DNA of 64,000 nucleotides. It comes from JAAYKT01 sp964408955 (GTDB lineage: Bacteria > Bacillota > Clostridia > Lutisporales > Lutisporaceae). The DNA is taken from the NCBI GenBank assembly GCA_964408955.1, contig CAYPBK010000001.1, positions 97,573 through 161,572 of the forward strand. The letters run 5' to 3'. The notes below the pieces were generated by a model. The model was not told the DNA's origin and made no database searches. It saw only the letters and a list, made by a program, of their open reading frames with translations. The translations under genes and the position numbers were made by a program. Shown here in pieces: positions 1 through 9,700 of this stretch (the stretch's first letter is position 1; each line of letters starts with the position of its first letter).

Positions 1-407
1 TGGGGTATGTCTATTTTATCAAGTTTTTCTGCATCAATCAGCAAAAAGTCCGGTTCTAATTTCATGTTTTCTACAGCTTTAATCATTGCCAAGTGTGTGG
101 CATTTTTTATATTGATTGAGTCAATTATATTTACATCGATTATACCAATTCCAACAGATATAGCGCTATTAATTATCTCATCGTATAATAACTTTCTTTT
201 TTTAGCTGATATTTTTTTTGAATCCTTGATACCGGATATTTCCGCTTCTTTATTTAAAATAACGGCTGCAGCGACTACGGGTCCTGCCAAAGGCCCTCTT
301 CCAGCCTCGTCTATACCTGCTATTCTACAGTAGCCTTTTTTAATACATATATCTTCATATTGCCATGTAGGTAGAGTCTTATTAGACAATTGTATATCTT
401 TAACCAT
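1..407 (-). CDS. rnhB: Ribonuclease HII, N-terminal part (gene runs off the window)
   Basis: RNase HII cleaves the RNA strand of RNA/DNA hybrids and starts removal of ribonucleotides misincorporated into DNA. Reading the minus strand from the ATG at 407 gives about 135 residues. The family active-site block GIDEAGRGPLAGPVVAAAV is at about residues 31-49, followed by DSKKISAKKR and the acidic strand DFLLIDA, which together carry the expected metal-binding D-E-D residues. The start has a good ribosome binding site (AAGGAAGG). It overlaps the end of rbgA by 8 bases, so the two genes are translationally coupled. The C-terminal part, about 70 residues by family length, lies beyond base 1. The function is clear; only the 3' end is missing. 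Confidence 0.93.
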   Translation of the reverse strand, partial: MVKDIQLSNKTLPTWQYEDICIKKGYCRIAGIDEAGRGPLAGPVVAAAVILNKEAEISGIKDSKKISAKKRKLLYDEIINSAISVGIGIIDVNIIDSINIKNATHLAMIKAVENMKLEPDFLLIDAEKLDKIDIP

Positions 408-1269
408 TTTCTTTACCTTCCTTAAAATATGGTTTTTCTAATGAAATCCTGCCTAATTTACCTTTTCTAAAGTCTTCCATAATTAAGTCAGAAGCCCTGT
501 TTATATCTATTTCACCGCCGGTTAGCATACATCCTCTTTTTTCTCCAATAATTTTAATGCATTCCTCCGCTGAGTAGCTAGTGCAGTTGAGCTTATATCT
601 ATCATTAAATTTATCAGGAAATTCCTTTATAGCCTTTGATGTAAACTTTTTAGCCAATTCATTTATATCCATTATTTCGTCCTTAACAGCTCCGGTATAA
701 GCCAAATTCAAAGCAACTGTTTCATCACCGAACTTCGGCCACAATATACCCGGTGTATCAAGGAGCTCTAAGTCCTTGCTCACCTTAATCCATTGTTTTA
801 TTTTTGTCACACCCGGTTTTCCGCCTGTTTGCGCTATACTTTTATTAACCATTCTATTTATAAAAGAGGACTTCCCGACATTAGGTATACCAATAACAAT
901 GGCTCTTATTGTTTTATGTATTAACCCCTTTTTCCTTAATCTGATTATATCTTCTTCCATTAGGTTTTTGCACTCGTTCAAAACGCTTTTTATCCCAGTA
1001 CCTTTAACTGAATTAACTAATATCCCTTTAATGCCTCTATTTGAAAAATAGCTTTCCCATTGTTTATTTAGCCCTTCATCCGCTAAATCGCATTTATTTA
1101 AAAGAATAACCCTCTTCTTACCACCAACAATAGTATCCACATCAGGATTTCTGCTGCTTATGGGTATTCTCGCATCAATCATTTCTATAGCAATATCAAC
1201 CAGCTTTAATTCCTTAATTATTAATTTTTGTGCTTTTGCCATATGACCCGGAAACCATTGAATATTCAA
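400..1269 (-). CDS. rbgA: Ribosome biogenesis GTPase RbgA (YlqF)
   Basis: RbgA is a GTPase needed for late assembly of the 50S subunit in Firmicutes. The motifs are circularly permuted as in this family: NKCD (G4) at about residue 58 comes before the P-loop GIPNVGKSSF (about 127-136) and DTPG (about 174). The N-terminus reads NIQWFPGHMAKA, the family hallmark. The open frame can begin at a GTG at 1278, but that GTG is part of the ribosome binding site AGCAGGTG. The TTG at 1269 is therefore the better start, giving 289 aa with the usual N-terminus. It follows rplS after a terminator-like hairpin and overlaps rnhB. The rplS-rbgA-rnhB order is common in Firmicutes. Confidence 0.94.
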   Translation of the reverse strand: MNIQWFPGHMAKAQKLIIKELKLVDIAIEMIDARIPISSRNPDVDTIVGGKKRVILLNKCDLADEGLNKQWESYFSNRGIKGILVNSVKGTGIKSVLNECKNLMEEDIIRLRKKGLIHKTIRAIVIGIPNVGKSSFINRMVNKSIAQTGGKPGVTKIKQWIKVSKDLELLDTPGILWPKFGDETVALNLAYTGAVKDEIMDINELAKKFTSKAIKEFPDKFNDRYKLNCTSYSAEECIKIIGEKRGCMLTGGEIDINRASDLIMEDFRKGKLGRISLEKPYFKEGKENG

Positions 1270-1297
1270 AATAATCACCTGCTTCTCTTATAGGTTG

Positions 1298-1323
1298 AAA
1301 AAAAGGGCCTTATACAGCCCTTA
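1298..1323 (-). terminator. Rho-independent terminator after rplS
   Basis: On the minus strand AAGGGC pairs with GCCCTT around a short loop and is followed by a run of T. It lies just after the rplS stop and before rbgA, so it probably reduces readthrough from the ribosomal-protein operon into rbgA-rnhB rather than isolating them fully. Confidence 0.7.
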
Positions 1324-1325
1324 GT

Positions 1326-1667
1326 TTACATTATGCTTTTAATTTTTGCAGCCTTACCAATTCTCTTCCTCATATAATTAAGCTTGGCACGCCTTATTTT
1401 CCCTTTTCTTACAACTTCTATTCTGTCAATTCTCGGAGAGTGAATGGGAAAAGTCCTTTCAACTCCGACTCCGTAAGCAACTCTTCTAACTGTGAAAGTC
1501 TTTGACAGGCCTCCGCCTTGTATTTTTAAAACAAATCCTTCAAAGGCTTGTAATCTTTCCCTTGCACCTTCGACAACCTTTACAAAAACTTTTACTGTAT
1601 CACCTACATTAAATTCAGGTAAATCTTTTTTTATTTGCTCTGCTTCAATCATTGAAATTAAATCCAT
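1326..1667 (-). CDS. rplS: 50S ribosomal protein L19
   Basis: L19 is a 50S protein at the interface with the 30S subunit. The protein is 113 aa from the ATG at 1667. It contains the L19 core FNVGDTVKVFVKVVEGARER and ends in the basic stretch YMRKRIGKAAKIK. The open frame extends 12 codons further upstream, but a strong GGAGG lies directly before the 1667 ATG, and family members start at this point (MDLISMIEAEQ). It is the last gene of the rpsP-khpA-rimM-trmD-rplS cluster, the standard order in Firmicutes. Confidence 0.96.
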   Translation of the reverse strand: MDLISMIEAEQIKKDLPEFNVGDTVKVFVKVVEGARERLQAFEGFVLKIQGGGLSKTFTVRRVAYGVGVERTFPIHSPRIDRIEVVRKGKIRRAKLNYMRKRIGKAAKIKSIM

Positions 1668-1778
1668 AGTTGCCCCTCCTTCCTCCATAGGCATTCTTAT
1701 CACTAGCTTATGATAGCGGAATACCCTTTTAACATGGCAATTATACCATAGGTATAAATATCATGCAACTAAATTAAA

Positions 1779-2525
1779 TCATTTTATATTTTCTAAATCT
1801 TTCATGATTTCTTCCAACATTTTTTTATCCTTTTCGTTTAATGAAGCTTTTTCAATCAACTCCGGCCTTTTAATATATGTTCTTTTAATTGATTGGAATC
1901 TGCGCCACTTATCAATATTGCTATGATGCCCTGAAAGCAATATTTCCGGTACTTTTAATCCCATATAATCCGCCGGTCTGGTATATTGAGGGTACTCCAA
2001 CAAACCGTCTGTATAAGTTTCAATGGAATGAGATTCCTCCTCCTTTAATACTCCGGGTATCAGCCTGACTGTCGAATCGATTACTGCCATTGCAGGAATT
2101 TCCCCGCCTGTAAGAATAAAATCCCCCATTGAAATTTCTTCATCTACTAACTCATCTATAACTCTTTCGTCTACACCTTCGTAATGTCCGCATATTATTG
2201 CGATATTCTTGTAGTCTAACAGTGTGCGAGCCTTTTCCTGGCTAAATGTTTTTCCTTGAGGGCTCATTAACAAAACATATGGTCTTGCACCGATATTTTT
2301 TATTACATCACTTAAAGCGGAAAAAATAGGCTGGCATTGCATAATCATGCCAAGACCGCCGCCATAGGGATAATCATCAACCCGATTATGCTTATCATCT
2401 GAAAAATCTCGTATGTTATGCAGATTTATTTCAACAAGTCCCTTGTCAACCGCTCTTCCGATTATGCTTTCACCCAATACTTTATAAAACATATCCGGAA
2501 ATAGTGAAAGAATATCAAATCTCAT
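1779..2525 (-). CDS. trmD: tRNA (guanine-N1)-methyltransferase TrmD
   Basis: TrmD methylates N1 of G37 in tRNAs that read CNN codons, using S-adenosylmethionine, and so prevents +1 frameshifting. The 248-aa protein has the SPOUT trefoil-knot fold sequences: YPYGGGLGMIMQ near residue 55, GHYEGVDERV near 115 and FILTGGEIPAM near 137. The C-terminal domain contains LLSGHHSNIDKWR. The start directly abuts the rimM stop, showing tight coupling with rimM. The length is typical of the family. Confidence 0.97.
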   Translation of the reverse strand: MRFDILSLFPDMFYKVLGESIIGRAVDKGLVEINLHNIRDFSDDKHNRVDDYPYGGGLGMIMQCQPIFSALSDVIKNIGARPYVLLMSPQGKTFSQEKARTLLDYKNIAIICGHYEGVDERVIDELVDEEISMGDFILTGGEIPAMAVIDSTVRLIPGVLKEEESHSIETYTDGLLEYPQYTRPADYMGLKVPEILLSGHHSNIDKWRRFQSIKRTYIKRPELIEKASLNEKDKKMLEEIMKDLENIK

Positions 2526-3029
2526 TTATATCAAACCTTCCGGTAAATCTACAACCATGACACGCTCATTAATATCAACCTTTTTAAAAATACTTTTTAA
2601 TGCAGGGATTAATATTTCTGTTTTTTGATTTTTAATAACAAATACATCATTACTCCCTGTTTGTATAACATCTTTAATATCACCAAGGTATAATCCTTCT
2701 ATTGTATAAACCTTAATGCCTATGATATCGCATATAAAAAATGAATCTACAGGTAAGCTTATCGCGTCTTTTCTATGTATTTTTATGTAACTATTCTTTA
2801 ATGATTCTGCTCTTTCAATGTCATCTATGCCTTCTAGTTTGAGAATTACTAAGCTTTTATCATACTTAACCCGCTGTATTTTATATTTAATAAGTTTACA
2901 GCTTTCATCTATATATAATTCATCCAGCATTTCAAATCTCATTATGTTATCCGTTAATGGATAAACCTTTATCTCACCATTTATGCCATAAGCTCTTGTT
3001 ATTTGACCTATTGTCATATACTCTACCAT
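2526..3029 (-). CDS. rimM: 16S rRNA processing protein RimM
   Basis: RimM binds ribosomal protein S19 and helps mature the head of the 30S subunit. The N-terminal RimM domain (IGQITRAYGINGEIKV) is followed by a PRC-barrel domain (IGIKVYTIEGLYLGDI, then ILIPAL). The frame is open to a TTG at 3041. The ATG at 3029 is preferred because GGGTGG precedes it closely and the protein then starts MVEYMTIGQ like relatives, giving 167 aa. It abuts trmD without a gap. A 180-base spacer with a possible folded RNA separates it from khpA. Confidence 0.93.
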   Translation of the reverse strand: MVEYMTIGQITRAYGINGEIKVYPLTDNIMRFEMLDELYIDESCKLIKYKIQRVKYDKSLVILKLEGIDDIERAESLKNSYIKIHRKDAISLPVDSFFICDIIGIKVYTIEGLYLGDIKDVIQTGSNDVFVIKNQKTEILIPALKSIFKKVDINERVMVVDLPEGLI

Positions 3030-3120
3030 ATAACCACCCAACCGTAAAAAATTGCCTTATTAATGGCTATGCATTATTTAATAGGGATTCAAATGATTTT
3101 ATATAACTATAATACTACCA

Positions 3121-3180
3121 GGGGTTTCAACCAGGCGGAAATATGCTCGCCGCCTGTTGGACAACTAAAGTCCTAACCCA
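3121..3180 (-). other. Candidate structured RNA element between khpA and rimM
   Basis: On the minus strand the outer arms GGGTT (3175-3179) and AACCC (3122-3126) can pair around two inner hairpins. One is GGAC/GTCC (3170-3173 with 3159-3162). The other is the 7-bp GC-rich CAGGCGG/CCGCCTG (3150-3156 with 3132-3138). This gives a three-way junction in an otherwise AT-rich spacer. No T run follows, so it does not look like a terminator. I do not recognise a known riboswitch class. It could be an operon-internal processing site, a leader for rimM-trmD-rplS, or a copy of a dispersed palindromic repeat. Confidence 0.4.
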
Positions 3181-3212
3181 CTGCTTATAAAAGGGGTCAA
3201 TCTTTTGTTTCG

Positions 3213-3440
3213 TTATATTATTTCCATGATAACCTTTTTGTTTGTCTTAACCGCAGCTGATTTTACGACAGTTCTAATAGCTCTGGCTATCCTGCCTTGT
3301 TTGCCGATAACCTTTCCCATATCTTCCGGTGCTACAGTCAATTCATAAACAATTGATTTTTCATCTTCAATTTCCTTGACTAACACCTCTTCAGGTTTAT
3401 CCACAAGAGCTTTTGCAATCGTTTTGATTAAATCTTTCAA
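3213..3440 (-). CDS. khpA: KH-domain RNA-binding protein KhpA (YlqC)
   Basis: KhpA is a small single-KH-domain RNA-binding protein that works with KhpB (Jag) in Gram-positive bacteria and influences cell division and elongation. The 75-aa product contains the KH GXXG loop in MGKVIGKQGRIARAIRTVV (about residues 43-61). The TTG at 3440 is preferred over the in-frame GTG at 3449, because that GTG belongs to the ribosome binding site AGGGGTG and relatives begin with M-K-D/E-L. It lies 22 bases after rpsP, its normal neighbour. Confidence 0.92.
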   Translation of the reverse strand: MKDLIKTIAKALVDKPEEVLVKEIEDEKSIVYELTVAPEDMGKVIGKQGRIARAIRTVVKSAAVKTNKKVIMEII

Positions 3441-3462
3441 TAATAACACCCCTATCAGAAAA

Positions 3463-3708
3463 CTATTCCAATATTCCTACTTTTTTAAATAGTGACTTCA
3501 CTGTATCTGAAGGCTGTGCACCGCTTTTAAGCCATTTTTCTGCTTTTTCTTTATCTACTTTTATATCTACGGGTTCCTTAATGGGGTTGTAATAGCCAAT
3601 CTCTTCAATAAACTTTCCATCTCTGGGAGATCTTGAATCAGCAACTACTACCCTATAAAACGGCGCCTTTTTTGCACCCATTCTTTTCAGTCGAATTTTA
3701 ACTGCCAT
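3463..3708 (-). CDS. rpsP: 30S ribosomal protein S16
   Basis: S16 is an early-assembly 30S protein. The 81-aa product begins MAVKIRLKRMGAKKAPFYR and contains VVADSRSPRDGKFIEEIGYY, both diagnostic of S16. The ribosome binding site AGGAGGTG is excellent. It follows ffh by 26 bases and leads the khpA-rimM-trmD-rplS group. Confidence 0.98.
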   Translation of the reverse strand: MAVKIRLKRMGAKKAPFYRVVVADSRSPRDGKFIEEIGYYNPIKEPVDIKVDKEKAEKWLKSGAQPSDTVKSLFKKVGILE

Positions 3709-3734
3709 ATTTTCACCTCCTAATTATCATTTGT

Positions 3735-5075
3735 TTATTTAAAGAAAGGTAGTTTATGTCTTCCCTTCTTAAAATCTTTTCCCATGCCGGAAAACTGTTT
3801 GAACATTTTCCGTGTCTGCTCGAAGTTTTTTATAACCTTATTAACATCTTGAATACTATTTCCACTGCCGGCTGCAATTCTTTTTCTTCTGCTTGCATTT
3901 AAAACGGATGGATCCTGTCTTTCTTTTTTTGTCATAGAGTTAATAATGGCTTCTACTCGTGCCAATTCCTTATCATCTACTTCTAGGTCTTTTAATTTTC
4001 CAGTTTTAAAACCTGGTATCATATCAACTATTTGACTTAAAGGTCCCATGTTTTTCATTTGCTGCAGCTGTTCTAAAAAATCTTCAAAAGTGAATTGCTG
4101 ACTCATAATTTTCTTTTCTAATTCTATAGCTTTTTTTTCATCTATTGTTGATTGAGCTTTTTCTATTAGGCTTAACATATCGCCCATACCTAGTATTCTT
4201 GAAGCCATCCTATCCGGATGAAAGGATTCCAGGTCATTAAGCTTTTCACCCATTCCTGCGTATTTTATTGGCTTTCCCGTTACTGCCTTAATGGATAACG
4301 CTGCTCCGCCTCTGGTATCACCATCTAGTTTAGTGAGAACAATCCCATCGATTCCAAGCTTTTCGTTAAAGCTTTCTGCTACATTAACAGCGTCTTGACC
4401 GGTCATAGAGTCGACAACCAACAGTATTTCATGGGGTTTAACAGTGTCCTTTATAAAACTCAATTCTTCCATTAATTCTTCATTAATATGAAGCCTGCCA
4501 GCCGTATCAATTATCAAAATATCGTTCCCGTTTTTCACAGCATATTCTAAAGCAGCTTTACTTATATCGACCGGTTTAAGCTTATCCCCAAGAGAAAATA
4601 CGTCTACGCCTGCCTGTTCTCCTACTACGTGCAATTGCTTAATCGCAGCAGGCCTATATATATCACAAGCAACTAAGAGAGGTCTTTTCCCAAGCTTTTT
4701 TAAATTAATTCCTAGTTTACCACAGGTTGTTGTTTTACCGGCTCCCTGCAAACCAATCATCATAATAATAGTTGGCGGCTTTGATGAAAACTCAATTTTA
4801 CTTTGTGTAGACCCCATCAGCTTCGTTAATTCCTCATTGACAATCTTTATCACTTGTTGCCCTGGCGTAAGGCTTTCTAAGACTTCCTGCCCAATAGCCC
4901 TTTCTGTTACCTTAGCTGTAAAATCCTTTACTACCTTAAAATTAACATCTGCTTCTAACAAAGCTATTTTGATTTCTCTCATGGCTTCTTTTACGTCTTT
5001 TTCGTTTAGTTTTCCACTGCCTCTAAGCTTTTTAAAGGTAGCTTGTAGCTTACTTGCTAATCCTTCAAAGACCAT
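3735..5075 (-). CDS. ffh: Signal recognition particle protein Ffh
   Basis: Ffh is the SRP54 GTPase. It binds 4.5S/6S RNA and signal sequences and delivers nascent chains to FtsY at the membrane. The 446-aa protein has an N domain, then a G domain with P-loop GLQGAGKTTTCGKL (about 107-120), DIYRPAA, DTAGRLH and TKLDGDTRGG, and a methionine-rich M domain (MGPLSQIVDMIPG onward). The frame opens 7 codons earlier, but a GGAGG precedes the ATG at 5075 and the protein then starts MVFEGLASKL as in homologues. ylxM lies immediately upstream, the usual Firmicute pairing, and the partner ftsY is just beyond it. Confidence 0.97.
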   Translation of the reverse strand: MVFEGLASKLQATFKKLRGSGKLNEKDVKEAMREIKIALLEADVNFKVVKDFTAKVTERAIGQEVLESLTPGQQVIKIVNEELTKLMGSTQSKIEFSSKPPTIIMMIGLQGAGKTTTCGKLGINLKKLGKRPLLVACDIYRPAAIKQLHVVGEQAGVDVFSLGDKLKPVDISKAALEYAVKNGNDILIIDTAGRLHINEELMEELSFIKDTVKPHEILLVVDSMTGQDAVNVAESFNEKLGIDGIVLTKLDGDTRGGAALSIKAVTGKPIKYAGMGEKLNDLESFHPDRMASRILGMGDMLSLIEKAQSTIDEKKAIELEKKIMSQQFTFEDFLEQLQQMKNMGPLSQIVDMIPGFKTGKLKDLEVDDKELARVEAIINSMTKKERQDPSVLNASRRKRIAAGSGNSIQDVNKVIKNFEQTRKMFKQFSGMGKDFKKGRHKLPFFK

Positions 5076-5136
5076 ATTAAAACCTCCGTAATTCACTTAT
5101 CCATATAAAAATGGTTATAAGCGACGATATATTTGT

Positions 5137-5499
5137 TTAAGCTTCAGTTAATTGTTCTATTATATCCTTAATCTCAATCAACCTTGGCTTTAATTCCTCA
5201 TTGTTTATAAAATCGCAGTCCAGCACACAATCCATCATAATATTTATTCTTTTTATTAAACATTTTTGTTTTATAAACCTATTAACCAGTTTTAATTTAG
5301 TCTCAAACTCTTTTAATATACTTTCAGCTCTTTTCAAAGTGTCGTATATTCCTTGGCGACTTACCCCTGTGTTTTGTGATATTTCGCTTAAGGAAAGATC
5401 ATGGTTATAATACATATCAAAAATGCTTTTCTGATTATTTGTCAGCAGCTCACCATAAAAATCATATAAAAGAGTTTTGTAAAATATATCATCTTTCAT
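5137..5499 (-). CDS. ylxM: YlxM/p13-like DNA-binding protein (UPF0122)
   Basis: YlxM family proteins are small helix-turn-helix proteins encoded next to ffh and thought to influence the SRP pathway; streptococcal YlxM binds SRP components. The 120-aa protein carries a sigma-70 region-4-like helix-turn-helix (LSLSEISQNTGVSRQGIYDT, about residues 35-54) after the family stretch LLTNNQKSIFDMYY. The C-terminal half is longer than in B. subtilis and charged. It lies 61 bases upstream of ffh. Upstream is a spacer of about 290 bases with a 38-bp palindrome that separates it from ftsY. Confidence 0.9.
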   Translation of the reverse strand: MKDDIFYKTLLYDFYGELLTNNQKSIFDMYYNHDLSLSEISQNTGVSRQGIYDTLKRAESILKEFETKLKLVNRFIKQKCLIKRINIMMDCVLDCDFINNEELKPRLIEIKDIIEQLTEA

Positions 5500-5572
5500 A
5501 ATTCACTCCAAAATAATCACACTAAGTAGTAAAATTTCTTTATTCATAGCGAAACAAATTAATCTATTATAA

Positions 5573-5610
5573 AATACCAATGTAAAGGTTATAACCTTTA
5601 CATTGGTATT
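5573..5610. repeat. Perfect 38-bp palindrome between ylxM and ftsY
   Basis: Bases 5573-5591 are the exact reverse complement of 5592-5610, with no mismatch and no spacer. The 293-base gap between ftsY (ending 5793, transcribed toward lower coordinates) and ylxM (starting 5499) contains no other feature I can see apart from this. It could form a terminator-like hairpin, although only a weak T-rich tail (TATTTTATAAT) follows on the minus strand. It could also be a dimeric operator. Because ftsY lies upstream of ylxM in transcription order, it sits between the two SRP-pathway transcription units. Confidence 0.85.
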
Positions 5611-5792
5611 CTATAATAATATCTTTAAGATGTCAATCAAAAAAATAAGCATTTCCAAAATGCGATTTTAATCATTTTCTCCTTACAATTATCCAACGGA
5701 AATTAGTAATCTAAAAACGTATAAACTATGACAATAACATTATATTAAATTTACTTTGATAAAAAGTCATCTTTGAGATAGGGACCTAATAA

Positions 5793-6716
5793 TTAAAATA
5801 GCGCTTTTACAAATTCAATTGGTTCAAAAATCTGCAAATCATCGATTCCTTCTCCAATACCTATATACTTAACGGGAATACCAAGTTCTTCTCTAATCGC
5901 TATAACTATACCGCCCTTTGCTGTGCCGTCAAGCTTGGTTAAGACAATTCCGTCTATACCCGTCGCTTCTTTAAATGCTTTTGCCTGGGCTATTCCATTC
6001 TGTCCGGTGGTTGCATCCAGTACCAAAAGTACTTCCTTACTTGCTTCAGGATATTCCTTTTCAATAACTCTAATTATTTTTTTTAACTCCTCCATCAGGT
6101 TCTTTTTATTATGAAGCCTTCCGGCGGTATCGCATATCGTAACATCAATCTTTTTTGATTTAGCTGAATTAATGGCATCATAAATAACAGATGCAGGGTC
6201 TGCCCCCTCTTGATGCTTAATAATATCTACATTTATCTTCTTGCCCCAGACTTCAAGCTGTTCTATTGCAGCGGCTCTAAAAGTATCCGCTGCTGCAATT
6301 AGAACCTTTTTCCCCGATTCCTTATATTTATTAGCTATTTTACCTATTGTAGTGGTTTTTCCAACCCCGTTTACTCCGATTACTACAAGTACTTTAGGGT
6401 AAACATCATTATTTAAATTAGCATCTTTACCTAAAAAATCTATTATAACATCCTTTATTATATTTAAAACCTCTGTGGGCTCTTTTATCTTTTCCTTTAT
6501 TACCCTCTCCTTGGTTTTATCAATTATTTTTGTAGTAGTCAACATACCGATATCCGACGTTATAAGAATTTCCTCCAGTTCTTCGAACATATCATCATCT
6601 ATAGCTTTAAAGTTACCGATCACATGATTAATTCTCTTCGTTACACTATTCCTTGTCTTTTCTAAACCATTTTTCAATCTTCCAAAAATAGATATTTTAC
6701 TATTTTCATTTTCCAC
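5793..6716 (-). CDS. ftsY: Signal recognition particle receptor FtsY
   Basis: FtsY is the membrane-associated GTPase that docks the Ffh-ribosome complex at the translocon. The 307-aa protein starts at a GTG preceded by GGAGG. It has a short charged N-terminus, the N domain (FEELEEILITSDIG), then the G domain with GVNGVGKTTTIGKIA (about 113-127), DTFRAAA, DTAGRLHNKKN and TKLDGTAKGG. It lacks the long acidic A domain of E. coli FtsY, as is normal in Firmicutes. It follows smc with a 17-base gap, the conserved rnc-smc-ftsY order. Confidence 0.97.
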   Translation of the reverse strand: MENENSKISIFGRLKNGLEKTRNSVTKRINHVIGNFKAIDDDMFEELEEILITSDIGMLTTTKIIDKTKERVIKEKIKEPTEVLNIIKDVIIDFLGKDANLNNDVYPKVLVVIGVNGVGKTTTIGKIANKYKESGKKVLIAAADTFRAAAIEQLEVWGKKINVDIIKHQEGADPASVIYDAINSAKSKKIDVTICDTAGRLHNKKNLMEELKKIIRVIEKEYPEASKEVLLVLDATTGQNGIAQAKAFKEATGIDGIVLTKLDGTAKGGIVIAIREELGIPVKYIGIGEGIDDLQIFEPIEFVKALF

Positions 6717-6733
6717 TAATAAATCCTCCGTTT

Positions 6734-9700
6734 TTAACTTACTTTGTCTTCAAATCTGACAGATAATAGTTTTGAGACTCCGGTATCCTCCATGCTTACT
6801 CCATATAAACAATCTGCAGCTTCCATACTTCCTTTTCTGTGTGTTATTATAATAAATTGTATATCCTCGGATAGTTCTTTTAAATAATTTGCATATCTAC
6901 CGACATTTACATCATCAAGGGCTGAATCTATCTCATCTAAAACACAAAAAGGTACCGGCTTCATTATTAATATACCGAATAACAAAGCTATAGCAGTCAG
7001 AGCCCTTTCCCCTCCGGACATCAATAATAAACTCTGTTGCTTTTTGTTAGGTGGTTTTACAATAATGTCTATGCCTGATTCCAACACATTAGTTTTATCT
7101 GTTAATTCAACTTGAGCAGTGCCGCCTCCAAATAACCTGGCAAATACATCATTAAAATTTTTATTAATTTTTTCAAACTCCTCTAAAAATTGTTTCTTCA
7201 TATATGCCGTTATCTCTTCGATAATCTCAGTTAGCGAAGCTTTTGCTATTTCTAAATCCTCCAGTTGATTCTTAAGAAAAATATGTCTATTATTTAATCT
7301 GTCAAACTCTTCAACGGCATTAACATTAACAGTGCCTAAATCCTTTATCTCCTTTTTTAAGTATTCTATTCTTTTTACAGATTGACTTATATTAAAGCTT
7401 TCTACTCTTAATGATGTTGCCTTATTGTAATTTAATTCATAGGTTTCTAGAAGTCTTATATTTAAACTTTCTAGTTCTATTTCCGCCTTTGTTTTTTGCA
7501 AATCCGCTTTATGTAAGCTGTTTTGTAGATTTGTTAAGTCTATCCCATATTGTTTTATTAAACCCTCTTCTGATTCTATAGATTCTTGTTTTTTATACTT
7601 TTGCTCCTCTGCACTCTTATATTCATTTTGCGTTTCTAATAAATCACTACTTATTCCTATAATCTTTATATCTAATTCTCCTATTTGATCTTTGATAGAA
7701 TCCAATTCATTCTTACGTAAATTTACGGAGTCTATATTATTATTTACTTTATTGTTGATACTAATTTGGCTATTAAGAATACTATCTATCGTTTTTGCAA
7801 TAGCACTTTTTTGTTGCTTTAATTCTGCAATTTTTATTTTATACTCTGTTAGAACCTTAGTAAACTCATCTCGGTCATTTTTTATGCTCCTGATATTCTC
7901 TTCCATTCTTTTTATCTCGTCTGAAAGTGTTTCGCTGCCATTTATAGCTTCTACTAACTCGGTATTAAAGTTATCTATTATATGACGATTATCTTTTATC
8001 TCATTCTCCAGTTCTTCAATGTCCTTCTCATTTATATCCATTTTAGATTTAGATAATTCCAATTCATTATTAATATAAATGAGCTTACTATTGAAATTGG
8101 AATAACTTATCTCATAGGTATGAAGCTCTTCAATGAGCTTTGCAATTTTATCATCTATATTGAAATGCTCCTCTTTTTGTTTATCCAAACTTAAGTCTAA
8201 TTCCTCCAGCTCATTAAGCACTATATTATACTCTTTTTTTAATTCATTTATTTGATTCTTTCTAGTTAAAATGGCACCAATCATAGGTGGCTTGCTGCCG
8301 CCGGTTATTGCACCTCCAATGCTAAATATTTCTCCATCTAAAGTTACTATTTTTAATTCATTTTTAAAAATCTTCCCCAGCCTTATTGCTGTATCAATAG
8401 TATCTGCAACAATTACCCTACCAAGCAGGTAGTATATTATATCCTTATACTTATCGTCACATTTAACCAATTCTGCGGCAATGCCAACAAATCCGGTTCT
8501 TTCTAATTTATTCAATTCATCATTTCTTATTCTTTTAGGTTTTATTGAACTTATTGGTAAAAAAGTGGCTCTCCCCATATTATTTCTTTTTAAAAATCCA
8601 ATTAAATCCTTAGCATCATTTTCATTCTCCGTCACAATATTTTGCACTGCCGAACCTAATGCTGCTTCTATCGCTGTAGAATAAGCTGTCGGTACAGAAA
8701 TAAGCTCACCTATTACACCTTTAAATCCTTTAATTTTATCCTTTATATTGTGTTGCCCTGAAAGCAGACTCTTTATTGTTTTATTGTAGCCCCCGTACTC
8801 CTTTTCCATTTCTTCCAATAATTTTAATCTGGATAGTATCTTATCTTTCTTTGATCTTATTTCTATTAACATACCTTGAATATTTTGAATTTGGTTTTCC
8901 TTTGATTTTTTATCTTGGGTATATTTATCTATGACTTTTTTTAAATTATCAATTTTGCCGGTAGTCGATTTTATTTCAGCTTCCACCTGCTCTTTATTCA
9001 TTTCCCTTTCCTTGCATTGATTTACTAATAACCCCTTGTCAAAATTGATTTGCTTAATTCTATCGTTAATATTCTTTATTCTCTCATTTTGAAGATTGAT
9101 ATTGCTTTTTATTTCTGACTGCTTTGTTATATATTCCAAATACACTTGTTTTTTTGCCTCTATTTTATTTTCTAAATCGGTTATGGATGAATACTTTTCA
9201 TTATATTCTATATCCATTACATTAGCTAAGTTATTAAGCTTGTCTAGCTCTAGTTCTATTAATAATCCTTCACTCTTAATTCCTTCAATTTCTTTATCAT
9301 AAGCATTCTTTTCTTCATTTAACTCATTTATCTCTTTATTTAGCTTTTCTATAACGTCGTTAGTATACAAAGTTTTTTCTTTTAAAATATTTTTCTCATT
9401 TTCATGCTTATCTTTTTTACCGGTAATTTCATATATTTTTTGATTTAAATTTGAAAGCTGTACTTCTAAGCCTTTTAATTCCCCTTTGCTTTTGCTTAGC
9501 TTTTCCTCCAGATTATGAATACATGCTTCTTTTTCTACTTTATAATTGTTTAGTGCCTCGATCTCTTCCAGAATGTTTCTAAGCCTTTTATTGTTTTTAT
9601 CACTATTAATCAATATTAAGTTTACATCTAATATTTTCAATTCATGTATTAATTTTTGATACCTTTTAGTTATTTCCGCTTGCTCTGCCATAGGCATTAG

